Shown here in pieces: positions 15,707 through 23,996 of a DNA stretch of 64,000 bases. The translations under genes were made by a program, and so were the position numbers. The stretch comes from an uncultured Alistipes sp. Its GTDB lineage: Bacteria > Bacteroidota > Bacteroidia > Bacteroidales > UBA932. The notes below the pieces were generated by a model. It searched no databases. It was not told the DNA's origin and saw nothing but the letters and a program-made list of their open reading frames with translations. The stretch is from contig CABMPD010000012.1 in the NCBI GenBank assembly GCA_902388455.1, positions 1 to 64,000 on the forward strand, in the 5' to 3' direction. The first letter of the stretch is position 1. Each line of letters begins with the position of its first letter.

Positions 15707-17095
15707 TTATAAGTTGCTGATAATATTATTGATGTCAATGAAAATTTTTACAACAGCACGCAGTAGTCCGGCTGCTGCATCTGCAGCTATGTCTCCGAGC
15801 CAGGACGCGGCAAATGCAGTGGGTATAAGTGCCATGGCCAGGCTTACCAACGGTGTGCATAAAAGATTGGCAAGTAGAGAAAAGAATGCAAATGTCTTGA
15901 AATGCAGGTAAATTATGGGTGCAGTTGTTATCTGGCATGCGACAGTCATGGCGCAGATGTCCACGATGTTTCCGGTAATCCGTCTGCGGGTAGGTACAAT
16001 AGCTCTGAGGTGGGGATATATTAAGAAAATGGCTGTCATTGCTGCGTATGAGAGCTGGAAACTCAGTCCCGACGGTGCATCGGGGTCCGCAATGGTGATG
16101 ATGACGGCGCTAAGAGCCATGGAGTTGATGCCGCTGCGGACTCTTCCGAAAAGTGCTCCGGCTTCATAAATGCTGAACATCACGGCAGCCCGCAGAATAG
16201 AGACCCCACATCCTGTAAAGATGGTGAATGCCCATAGTGTTAATATGATAAGGATGGACCTGACTCTGCGTACAGCCGGTGCGTTGCCCGCGAAAGCCAG
16301 CAGGTATGACAGGAGACCGTAGAAGAGTCCCAGATGCATCCCCGATATGGCCAGCAGATGGATGGCTCCGCTTTGGCGGAAACTCTCCTCGATATCGGAA
16401 GGGATCTCCTCCTGATAGCCGTAGGCCAGTGCCTTGACGACGGCTCTGGTTTCTGCCATATCTTCGGACGGCAGCAGGGAGTCCACAGCTGAGGAGAAAT
16501 GTTTTCTCAGCCGTGATGGAATGAACCTCGGGGCGGGGTTGGAGCAGTGGGAGATGTTAAGTCTGGATTCGTGTCTGTAGAAACAGGTATAGAATACCCC
16601 CTGCATCTCCATCCATCTTCTGTAGTCGAAGTCCAGAGTAAAATTCTCAACTCTGGAGCACCTTAATCCTGATGCCGTGACTGTATCGCCGGCCTTCCAT
16701 TGTACTCCGGCGGGTATATTGTATATAATGGTTTTCTCATTTTCAAGCTCTACCTCCAGGTATGGCCGTCTGGAGGATGAGAGGCCGCCGTCGTAGATGA
16801 TGCCTTTCAGGGTCAGACTGTGGCTGTCACTAAGAGAAGAGGATTCCGGACCGGGCCGGAAGAATTCGTGTGCTGCGGCCCCGGATGCTCCAAGGAACGG
16901 GAATGCAGTGAGGATTATCCATCCTAATCTCTTTTTTATTTTTAGAATGAGGACGATGTCTGAAGTACATAACAGGAAGATAACTGCTGCTGCGGTGCGG
17001 ATGTTCTCATGAGTGTAGGTGAAAATGTATCCGGCTGTCAGATTGCCGGATATGAAGAGCAGCGCTGCTGCGAAAAGATATAGCTCCCTCCTCAT
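15707..17095 (-). CDS. ComEC/Rec2-family membrane protein, short form
   Basis: A 462-residue polytopic membrane protein starting at MRRELYLFAAALL (17095). N-terminal membrane segments are followed by a soluble DUF4131-like domain (about residues 90-190). The ComEC core has AIHLLAISGMHLGLFYGL, the conserved membrane motif, and LSYAAMTAIFLIYPHL, then further helices. It ends without the C-terminal metallo-beta-lactamase-like domain of full ComEC, a form common in Bacteroidota. The family role is DNA passage across the inner membrane during natural transformation; competence here is unproven. The frame stays open upstream, antisense to ackA, to 18403, but that part is not part of the gene. Confidence 0.85.
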   Translation of the reverse strand: MRRELYLFAAALLFISGNLTAGYIFTYTHENIRTAAAVIFLLCTSDIVLILKIKKRLGWIILTAFPFLGASGAAAHEFFRPGPESSSLSDSHSLTLKGIIYDGGLSSSRRPYLEVELENEKTIIYNIPAGVQWKAGDTVTASGLRCSRVENFTLDFDYRRWMEMQGVFYTCFYRHESRLNISHCSNPAPRFIPSRLRKHFSSAVDSLLPSEDMAETRAVVKALAYGYQEEIPSDIEESFRQSGAIHLLAISGMHLGLFYGLLSYLLAFAGNAPAVRRVRSILIILTLWAFTIFTGCGVSILRAAVMFSIYEAGALFGRVRSGINSMALSAVIITIADPDAPSGLSFQLSYAAMTAIFLIYPHLRAIVPTRRRITGNIVDICAMTVACQITTAPIIYLHFKTFAFFSLLANLLCTPLVSLAMALIPTAFAASWLGDIAADAAAGLLRAVVKIFIDINNIISNL

Positions 17096-17163
17096 GCTTT
17101 CCTCACTTTTATGGATTTGAAGTGCAAGGTAATAATTGTTTATGAAAATTCCTATTTTATGTT

Positions 17164-17171
17164 TAACTTTG
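17164..17171 (+). promoter_or_regulatory. -7 element upstream of ackA
   Basis: TAACTTTG matches TAnnTTTG exactly and lies 38 bases before the ackA start. The -33 box is weak (TTG at 17136-17138 is too far), so only the -7 part is supported. Confidence 0.55.
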
Positions 17172-17209
17172 CAAGATTGATAGAAAATTTTTAACAAAAT
17201 AATAAGACT

Positions 17210-18418
17210 ATGATTGTACTGGTAATCAACTGCGGAAGCTCTTCGCTGAAGTATCAGGTCCTCGATATGCAGGACGCCAACAATTATTCCCTTCTTGCTA
17301 AGGGCCTTGTAGAAAGAATCGGTCTGGAAATGGGTGAGGTGACCCACCGTCCGTCCGGTAGGGACAAAGTCGTTATCGACAAGCCCGTGCCCGACCATAC
17401 CGAGGGTATCAAGTCCGTGCTCGAGCTGCTTACAGACCCCAAGTGCGGTGTGCTCAAGTCCCTGAACGAGATTCAGGCCGTAGGTCACCGCGTGGCTCAC
17501 GGCGGCGAACTCTTCCCGGAGTCCTGCCTGATAGACGACAAGGTGATTGAGGGCATCGAGAGCCTCTGCGAGCTGGCTCCTCTGCACAACCCCGCCAACC
17601 TCCTCGGTATCCGTGCCGTAAAGACCCTCCTGCCCGCAGTGCCCCAGGTCGCAGTCTTCGACACATCCTTCCATCAGACCATGCCTGACTATGCGTACAT
17701 GTACGCCATCCCCTACGAGTGCTATGAGAACTACCGCATCCGCCGCTACGGATTCCACGGTACCAGTCACAAGTTCGTGGCCCAGAAAGCCTGCGAGTTC
17801 CTTGGCATGGACATCAACAATTCCAAGATTGTGACCTGCCACCTCGGCAACGGCGGCTCCGTGACAGCGGTGCTCAACGGCAAGTCGGTGGACACCTCCA
17901 TGGGCTTCACCCCCGTAGAGGGCGTGGTGATGGGCACCCGCTGCGGCAACATCGACGCCGGCGTGGTGACCTATATCCAGGAGAAGGAGCATCTGGATGT
18001 CAGCGGCATTACCAGTTTCCTGAATAAGAAGAGCGGCTTCCTCGGCGTCTCCGGCGTCTCCTCCGACTGCCGCGACATCGTCAATGCCCGTGACGGAGGC
18101 AACTACCGTGCGGGTCTGGCCCTGAATATGTTCTTCCACAGCGTGCGCAAGTATATCGGTGCCTACAGCGCCGTGATGGGCGGTCTGGACGTGATAGTAT
18201 TCACCGGCGGTATCGGCGAGAACGACGCAGAGGCCCGCGAGGAGATCTGCAGGACCCTCGGCTACCTCGGAGTGGAGTTCGACACCGCAGCCAACGACGG
18301 AGTGCGCGGAGAGGACAAGCTGCTGTCCAAGTCCACCTCCAAGGTCAAGGTGCTGACCCTCACCACCAACGAGGAGCTGGTCATCGCCCGCGATACCATG
18401 CACCTGGTACGCGGATAA
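17210..18418 (+). CDS. ackA: Acetate kinase
   Basis: A 402-residue ASKHA-fold acid kinase that interconverts acetate + ATP and acetyl phosphate. It shows the N-terminal VLVINCGSSSLKYQV, VAHGGELF (acetate site), VFDTSFHQTMP with the catalytic Asp, the RRYGFHGTSHKFV signature, CHLGNGGSVTAV (phosphate loop) and FTGGIGEND. Length is standard. Strong codon bias and high GC suggest high expression. It is followed at 48 bases by ptb and then buk, so an acetate branch and a C4-acid branch of substrate-level phosphorylation are encoded together. Confidence 0.97.
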   Translation: MIVLVINCGSSSLKYQVLDMQDANNYSLLAKGLVERIGLEMGEVTHRPSGRDKVVIDKPVPDHTEGIKSVLELLTDPKCGVLKSLNEIQAVGHRVAHGGELFPESCLIDDKVIEGIESLCELAPLHNPANLLGIRAVKTLLPAVPQVAVFDTSFHQTMPDYAYMYAIPYECYENYRIRRYGFHGTSHKFVAQKACEFLGMDINNSKIVTCHLGNGGSVTAVLNGKSVDTSMGFTPVEGVVMGTRCGNIDAGVVTYIQEKEHLDVSGITSFLNKKSGFLGVSGVSSDCRDIVNARDGGNYRAGLALNMFFHSVRKYIGAYSAVMGGLDVIVFTGGIGENDAEAREEICRTLGYLGVEFDTAANDGVRGEDKLLSKSTSKVKVLTLTTNEELVIARDTMHLVRG

Positions 18419-18466
18419 ATATCCTGAAATAATAACACTAACAGTATAATTTTTAAAATCAAAGAC

Positions 18467-19372
18467 ATGATTACAAGTTTCGAACAGATCTATGAGATTC
18501 TCCGCTCAAAGACCCGTAAACGTCTGATCGCGGCATGGGCCGTGGACGACCACACTATCACCGCAGCCTACAAGGCCGTGGAGCTCGGTATCGTGGACGC
18601 TACCCTCGTGGGTGACGTCAACATGATCAAGAAGGTCTGCGAGGCCGAGAAGATCGACCCCTCGGTATTCACCATCATCAACAACGAGAATGAGCTGGCC
18701 TCCATCGCACAGGCCGTCCTCATGGTGCGCGAGGGACAGGGCGACATCCTGATGAAGGGTCTCTGCTCCACCGACAAGTACATGAGAGGCATCCTGAACA
18801 AGGAGAAAGGTCTCCTTCCTCCCAAGGCCGTCCTCAGCCACGTATGCGTGCTGGACAATCCCAACTACCACAAGCTCATCGTTCTCGGTGACATGGCCGT
18901 CATCCCTCTTCCTGACCTCAATCAGAAGATCGCCATCGTGAAGTATCTGGTCAACACCGCTAAGGCTCTCCAGATCGAGAAGCCCAAGGTGGCCCTGCTC
19001 GCCGCTACTGAGCAGATGCTGCCCGCCATGCAGGCCTGCGTGGACGCCGCCATCATCTCCAAGATGATCGACCGCGGTCAGATTCCCGGCTGCCTGGGCG
19101 ACGGTCCTCTGGCCCTCGACGTGGCCATCTCGAAGGAAGCCGTACAGATCAAGAAGCTCGTCAGCCCCGTGGCCGGCGACGCCGACTGTCTCCTCTTCCC
19201 CAACATCGAGTCCGCCAACACCTTCTATAAGGTCAACTCCCAGCTCTGCCAGGGTGTCAAGCAGGCTGCCATCGTAGCTGGAGCCATGGCTCCCTGCGTG
19301 CTCTCCAGCCGTGCCGACAGTATCGAGACCAAGTTGAACTCAATAGCACTCGCAGCACTCACAGCAAAATAG
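18467..19372 (+). CDS. ptb: Phosphate butyryltransferase (phosphotransacylase family)
   Basis: A 301-residue phosphate acetyl/butyryltransferase-fold enzyme converting an acyl-CoA and phosphate to acyl phosphate and CoA. Supporting segments are ILMKGLCSTDKYMRGILNKE, LSHVCVLDNPNYHKLIVLGD, and VAGDADCLLFPNIESANTFYK near the C-terminus, typical of the family. The size (about 300 residues) fits Ptb better than Pta (330 or more). The next gene, 12 bases later, is butyrate kinase, which strongly supports butyryl- or branched-acyl-CoA as substrate. Acetyl-CoA cannot be excluded because ackA lies immediately upstream. Confidence 0.93.
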   Translation: MITSFEQIYEILRSKTRKRLIAAWAVDDHTITAAYKAVELGIVDATLVGDVNMIKKVCEAEKIDPSVFTIINNENELASIAQAVLMVREGQGDILMKGLCSTDKYMRGILNKEKGLLPPKAVLSHVCVLDNPNYHKLIVLGDMAVIPLPDLNQKIAIVKYLVNTAKALQIEKPKVALLAATEQMLPAMQACVDAAIISKMIDRGQIPGCLGDGPLALDVAISKEAVQIKKLVSPVAGDADCLLFPNIESANTFYKVNSQLCQGVKQAAIVAGAMAPCVLSSRADSIETKLNSIALAALTAK

Positions 19373-19384
19373 AACCGAGGAATC

Positions 19385-20452
19385 ATGGCATATATACTGG
19401 CAATAAACCCCGGATCCACTTCTACCAAGATAGCTCTTTTCGAGGGGGAAAAAGAAGTATTTACAAAGACACTCAGACATTCGTCCGAGGAAATCTCGCA
19501 GTACGAGAGGGTCATCGATCAGCTCGAGTTCCGCGAGAAGACCATCCTTGCGGCACTGGAAGAGAATGGTGTCAGGCTCTCAGACATCGCGGTCATCGTA
19601 GGCCGCGGCGGTCTGCTCCGTCCCATATCCTCCGGTGTATATGAAGTCAATGAGGCAATGACAGCTGACTTAGCCTCTGCCTGCTACGGCGAGCATGCCA
19701 GCAACCTCGGCGGTATCCTGGCCAAGAGGATTGCAGCTTCGACAGAGGGCTGCAGGGCCTTCATCGCCGATCCCGTCGTGGTGGACGAGCTCACGGACAT
19801 AGCCCGCGTCAGCGGTCATCCGCTCTTCCCGAAGATTTCGATTTTCCACGCACTGAATCACAAGGCCATCGCCAAGCTCTATGCCCGCGAGACTGGCCGC
19901 GCCTACGCTGACCTCAACCTCATCGTCGCCCATCTCGGCGGCGGAGTCTCCGTAGGAGCCCACAGCGGCGGCAGGGTAGTGGACGTCAACAACGCTCTCT
20001 TCGGAGAGGGTCCGTTCAGCCCCGAGCGCACCGGCGGTCTGTCCGCCATGCAGGTGACTGACGCATGCTTCAGCGGCAAGTACACCCACGCTGAGATCAA
20101 GAAGATGATTTCCGGCAAGGGAGGTATCGTGGCTCATCTCGGCACCAACTCCTTCAAGGAGGTGGAGGACCGTGTGGCTGCCGGCGACGCCAAGGCTAAG
20201 CTCATCTCCGACGCATTTGCCTACAACGTGGCCAAGGCCATCGGCGGCATGGCGGCGGCGCTCTCCGGTAAGGTGGACGCTATCCTGCTCACAGGCGGCA
20301 TCGCCTATGGCAAGGAGCTGATGCAGCAGATAGCCGACATGGTGTCCTTCATCGCTCCCGTGAAGGTATATCCGGGAGAGGATGAGATGGGCGCCCTCGC
20401 AGGCAATGCCCTTGCGGTGCTCGAAGGACGCGAGGAGGTCAGGAAATACTGA
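19385..20452 (+). CDS. buk: Butyrate kinase
   Basis: A 355-residue acid kinase distinct from AckA. It has LAINPGSTSTKIALFEG (phosphate 1), VGRGGLLRPISSGVYEVNE, IFHALNHKAIA, IVAHLGGGVSVGAHSGGRVV, and LLTGGIAYGKELM, all typical of Buk. It makes ATP from butyryl phosphate or branched analogues. The start lies 12 bases after ptb, and its terminator (20478-20508) lies inside the 3' end of the convergent cstA gene. With ptb it completes the acyl-CoA to acid + ATP route, so the host probably makes butyrate or isobutyrate/isovalerate, or the enzymes run in reverse for acid uptake. Confidence 0.95.
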   Translation: MAYILAINPGSTSTKIALFEGEKEVFTKTLRHSSEEISQYERVIDQLEFREKTILAALEENGVRLSDIAVIVGRGGLLRPISSGVYEVNEAMTADLASACYGEHASNLGGILAKRIAASTEGCRAFIADPVVVDELTDIARVSGHPLFPKISIFHALNHKAIAKLYARETGRAYADLNLIVAHLGGGVSVGAHSGGRVVDVNNALFGEGPFSPERTGGLSAMQVTDACFSGKYTHAEIKKMISGKGGIVAHLGTNSFKEVEDRVAAGDAKAKLISDAFAYNVAKAIGGMAAALSGKVDAILLTGGIAYGKELMQQIADMVSFIAPVKVYPGEDEMGALAGNALAVLEGREEVRKY

Positions 20453-20462
20453 TTTTTCCGAA

Positions 20463-21926
20463 TCAATCTTTATAGGAAGCTGAGGGGATCTGTCCTCTCA
20501 GCTTTTTTGTTTTTATCACGAAGAATGTGAACAGGCCCAGGGCTGCGGCGACTCCTGTGATGTAGCTTACGGTAGAGGGCAGGGAGAGGCCTCCTACATT
20601 GTAAGGGGCTATCATGAAGTAGCATACGCAGATGAAGGTCAGGAAGGTGGCGGGCAGGGACATCATCAGGTGGCTGCGGCCGTTGCGGACGAGGTAGGCC
20701 GCTGCGGTCCATGTCACTACGGTCGCCAGCACCTGGTTGCCGATACCCACGTATTTCCAGATGGTGGAGAAGTCCACCTTGCAGAGGATAAATGCCACTA
20801 CGAATATAGGCACTGCTATGATAAGGCGGTTGCGTATGGGCTTCTGGTTGAATTTCAGGGCGTCGCCTATCGTGAGACGGAGGCTGCGGAAGGCTGTGTC
20901 GCCGGAGGTGATGGGGCAGACCACCACTCCGAGAATCGCTATTACCGCTCCGACCTGACCCAGCCACGACTGGCAGATCTCGTCGACCATGATGGCGGGT
21001 GTCTTGCCGGCGTCGGCCGCGGCGTTGAGGCCTTCCGGACCGCCGAAGTAGGCTATGGCGGCTGTGGCCCAGATCATGGCCACTATGCCTTCGGCTATCA
21101 TGGCTCCGTAGAATATGGGGCGGCCGTACTTCTCATCGCTCAGGCAGCGGGCCATGATGGGGCTCTGGGTGGAGTGGAAGCCGGAGATGGCTCCGCAGGA
21201 GATGACCACGAAGAGCATGGGGATGAGGATGTTGCTCTCGGGGTTGGTGTGGAAGTTGCGGAAACTGCCGGCGGTCAGCTCCGTGAGGTGTATCTCTCCG
21301 GAGAAGCCCTTTACCAGCATTGCCCCGGCTATGGCCACGGCCATGAAGAGCAGGACGGCGCCGAATATCGGGTAGAGCTTGCCGATGATCTTGTCCACCG
21401 GGAGCAGGGTCGCTATGATGTAGTAGGCGAATACGATGTAGAGCCAGATGCGCTTGTCCCAGCCCGTGAGGGTGTGCAGCAGGTCGGCCGGACCGGTGAC
21501 GAAGGAGACTCCCACGGCGATGAGGATGAAGGCCGAGAAGAAGACCAGGAACTTCTTGACCCCGCTTCCGAGGTATTTGCCCACCATGTCCGGCAGGCTC
21601 ATGCCGTCGTTGCGCACCGAGAGCATGCCTGAGAAGAAGTCGTGGGCCGCTCCCATGAAGATGCAGCCGAGGACTATCCAGATGTAGGCCACAGGGCCGT
21701 ATGCCGCGCCGAGGATGGCTCCGAAGATGGGGCCGAGGCCGGCTATATTGAGGAACTGGATGATGAATATCCTCCAGGGCTTCATCTCCTGGTAGTCCAC
21801 GCCGTCGGCCAGGCGCTTGGCAGGGGTGGGGCGGTCGGATGAGACCCCGAAGAAGCGTTCTACGAATTTTCCGTAAGTGAAGTAGCCGAGTACGAGGGCT
21901 GCGAGACAGGCGATAAATGTAATCAT
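20463..21926 (-). CDS. cstA: Carbon starvation protein CstA-family transporter
   Basis: A 487-residue membrane protein with about 13 hydrophobic segments. Family motifs include NIAGLGPIFGAILGAAYGPV near residue 60, GAAHDFFSGMLSVRNDG, CGAISGFHSTQSPIMARCLS, and ILGVVVCPITSGDTAFRSLR. E. coli CstA/BtsT (about 700 residues) import peptides or pyruvate; this is the short form common in Bacteroidota, and the substrate is not known. It faces the acid-kinase cluster convergently, with the buk terminator in its last codons. The promoter (minus-strand TAAATTTG at 21968-21961) is 34 bases upstream. Confidence 0.9.
   Translation of the reverse strand: MITFIACLAALVLGYFTYGKFVERFFGVSSDRPTPAKRLADGVDYQEMKPWRIFIIQFLNIAGLGPIFGAILGAAYGPVAYIWIVLGCIFMGAAHDFFSGMLSVRNDGMSLPDMVGKYLGSGVKKFLVFFSAFILIAVGVSFVTGPADLLHTLTGWDKRIWLYIVFAYYIIATLLPVDKIIGKLYPIFGAVLLFMAVAIAGAMLVKGFSGEIHLTELTAGSFRNFHTNPESNILIPMLFVVISCGAISGFHSTQSPIMARCLSDEKYGRPIFYGAMIAEGIVAMIWATAAIAYFGGPEGLNAAADAGKTPAIMVDEICQSWLGQVGAVIAILGVVVCPITSGDTAFRSLRLTIGDALKFNQKPIRNRLIIAVPIFVVAFILCKVDFSTIWKYVGIGNQVLATVVTWTAAAYLVRNGRSHLMMSLPATFLTFICVCYFMIAPYNVGGLSLPSTVSYITGVAAALGLFTFFVIKTKKLRGQIPSASYKD
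20478..20508 (+). terminator. Terminator of the ackA-ptb-buk unit, embedded in cstA
   Basis: A 10-bp stem with one G-U pair (20478-20487 with 20494-20503) and a T-run. It overlaps the 3' coding end of the convergent cstA gene (stop at 20463-20465). Confidence 0.75.
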
Positions 21927-21960
21927 CGGTTCGAGGTTTTGCGGGTTAAAAATCGAGGTG

Positions 21961-22011
21961 CAAATTTATGACTTTCTTCCGGAAAATGTTAGCAGGATTT
22001 GTGTAATTTTG
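21961..22011. promoter_or_regulatory. Divergent promoters of cstA (minus) and the MATE gene (plus)
   Basis: Minus-strand TAAATTTG at 21968-21961 for cstA. Plus-strand TAATTTTG at 22004-22011 ends four bases before the MATE ATG, so that transcript would have an extremely short or absent leader. Confidence 0.6.
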
Positions 22012-22015
22012 CGGC

Positions 22016-23374
22016 ATGAATGCAAGAGTACCTACTGAGCTGGGGACAGAGAGAATCCCCAAACTTCTGAAACAGTACGCTATCCCGGCGATCATCGCCA
22101 TGACCGCCTCCTCGCTATACAATATGGTGGATGCCATCTTCATCGGCCACGGAGTAGGGCCTTATGCCATTTCCGGACTGGCACTTACCTTCCCTTTCAT
22201 GAACCTGGCCGCAGCCTTCGGCACACTCGTTGGAGTCGGAGCCTCGACCATGGCCTCGATGCTCCTCGGCCAGAAGAACTACGATGTCGCGAAGAAGGTG
22301 CTGGGCAACGTGGTGGTGCTTAATTTCCTTATCGGTCTGCTCTTTACGATAGTGGCCCTGGCCTTCCTCGACCCGATACTCTACTTCTTCGGGGCGAGCG
22401 AGAACACCATATCGTATGCCCGCGAGTACATGCAGATAATCTTAGCCGGCAACGTGATCACCCACATCTACTTCGGCCTCAACTCCCTGCTTCGCTCCGC
22501 CGGACATCCCAAGAAGGCCATGTCGGCGACCATCATGACGGTGCTGCTCAACGCTGCCCTCGACCCCCTGTTCATCTTCACCTTCGACATGGGCATCCGG
22601 GGTGCGGCCGTGGCAACCATCCTGGCCCAGATAGTGGCGCTGATATTAGTGGTCTACTGGTTCTGCGACAAGCGGGAGCTGATACACTTCGAGAAGGGTA
22701 TCTTCAGGCTGGACCGCAGGATCGTCAAGGACTCGATAGTCATCGGTCTGGCCCCCTTCCTGATGAACTTCGTGGCCTGCTTCGTGGTCATCATCATCAA
22801 CATGAGGCTCAAGACCTACGGAGGAGACTTAGCTATCGGAGCCTACGGTATAGTCAACCGTATCTCCTTCGTTTTCATCATGATAGTCTCCGGTCTGACC
22901 CAGGGCATGCAGCCTATAGCCGGCTACAACTATGGTGCGCGGCAGATGTCCCGTGTCTACGAGGTCCTGAAAAAGACCCTGCTGTACGGCACGATCGTCC
23001 TGACCGCCGGCTTCCTGATCGGTGAGCTCTGCCCCGGTCTGGTGGTCTCCATCTTTACCGACGACCCGGAGCTGAAGGAGAAGTCGATAAAGGGTATGCG
23101 CCTGGTGGTAGGCATGTTCCCGTTAGTGTCCCTCTCTATGGTCATAGGCAACTTCTTCCAGAGTATCGGCAAGCCCCGCCAGGCCATCTTCCTGTCCCTG
23201 TCCCGCCAGCTTATCTTCCTGATACCCTGTCTGTGGATACTTCCCCTGTTCTTCGACATAGCCGGAGTGTGGGTCAGCTTTATGGTGTCTGACTTCCTGG
23301 CCAGTGTCGTAGGCGTCGCATTATTGTTGAACTTCATTAAGAAAAACCGTGTTCATGAGCAGTTACAGTCATAA
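22016..23374 (+). CDS. MATE family efflux transporter
   Basis: A 452-residue inner-membrane antiporter with twelve predicted helices in two homologous halves. Early features are RIPKLLKQYAIPAIIAMTAS and GPYAISGLALTFPFMNLAAA; the second half has GAYGIVNRISFVFIMIVSGL followed by TQGMQPIAGYNYGA, the characteristic MATE motif. It should export drugs or metabolites using Na+ or H+; the substrate cannot be read from sequence. The last bases overlap the start of the cytidylate-kinase-like gene (23355), so the two are probably co-translated. Confidence 0.93.
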   Translation: MNARVPTELGTERIPKLLKQYAIPAIIAMTASSLYNMVDAIFIGHGVGPYAISGLALTFPFMNLAAAFGTLVGVGASTMASMLLGQKNYDVAKKVLGNVVVLNFLIGLLFTIVALAFLDPILYFFGASENTISYAREYMQIILAGNVITHIYFGLNSLLRSAGHPKKAMSATIMTVLLNAALDPLFIFTFDMGIRGAAVATILAQIVALILVVYWFCDKRELIHFEKGIFRLDRRIVKDSIVIGLAPFLMNFVACFVVIIINMRLKTYGGDLAIGAYGIVNRISFVFIMIVSGLTQGMQPIAGYNYGARQMSRVYEVLKKTLLYGTIVLTAGFLIGELCPGLVVSIFTDDPELKEKSIKGMRLVVGMFPLVSLSMVIGNFFQSIGKPRQAIFLSLSRQLIFLIPCLWILPLFFDIAGVWVSFMVSDFLASVVGVALLLNFIKKNRVHEQLQS

Positions 23375-23996
23375 TTTCGCCGTCTGTATAGGACGTCAGC
23401 TCGGCAGCGGCGGCCGCAACGTGGCGCTGGCCATCTCCCGGAAGATGGAGATAGCGTTCTACGATAAGGAGATAATCAACCAGGCAGCAAAGGACAGCGG
23501 ACTGGATCCCGAATATTTCGAGAAGGTGGACGAGAAGCCCACCGTCCCCATTCTCGGCGGCTTCGCCGGGATGCATATCCCGTTCTTCTCGGGCGGATAT
23601 CTCGATACCGAGAGTTATCTGGGCAACAACAATCTTTTCAAGATTCAGAGCCGGACCATAGAGATGCTGGCCGACAAGGGCCCCGGTGTCTTCGTGGGCC
23701 GCTGCGCCGACTACATTCTGCGCGACCGTCCGCGGGTGCTGTCAGTGTTCATCACGGCCACGCTGGAAGACCGCATAGAGCGTCTCTCGAAGCTGCTGTC
23801 CGTCACTTCTGAGGAGGCCGAGGCCCGGATCAGGGAGTGCGACCGCAAGCGTGCCGAGTACTACAACTACTTCACCTTCAAGAAGTGGGGAGACTCCGCC
23901 TCATACGACCTGTGCCTGAGCACCTCCCTCTTCGGTGAGGAGGAGACCGCCGACCGCATCGTCGCCATCGTCCGCGACAAAATTCTCGGGGACTGA
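23355..23996 (+). CDS. Cytidylate-kinase-like P-loop protein
   Basis: A 213-residue nucleotide-kinase-fold protein. The P-loop is the CMK-like variant IGRQLGSGGRNVA near residues 11-23. The segment MEIAFYDKEIINQAAKDSGL follows, then VFVGRCADYILRD and a lid-like region with RIRECDRKRAEYYNYFT. It belongs to the cytidylate-kinase-like family (PF13189 type) rather than housekeeping Cmk, whose P-loop and substrate loop differ; the substrate is unknown. I chose ATG 23355; a GTG two codons upstream is possible. It overlaps the MATE gene by 20 bases and is convergent with the epimerase gene, whose stop codon begins at the next base. Confidence 0.8.
   Translation: MSSYSHNFAVCIGRQLGSGGRNVALAISRKMEIAFYDKEIINQAAKDSGLDPEYFEKVDEKPTVPILGGFAGMHIPFFSGGYLDTESYLGNNNLFKIQSRTIEMLADKGPGVFVGRCADYILRDRPRVLSVFITATLEDRIERLSKLLSVTSEEAEARIRECDRKRAEYYNYFTFKKWGDSASYDLCLSTSLFGEEETADRIVAIVRDKILGD

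Noticed and set aside
17096..18403. The ComEC frame stays open upstream for more than 430 further codons on the minus strand
   Set aside because: This part is exactly antisense to ackA, a highly biased gene, and its sequence is not membrane-like; the ComEC protein starts at 17095.
20670..21632. 320-codon plus-strand frame
   Set aside because: Antisense to cstA; highly charged, low-complexity translation with no motif.
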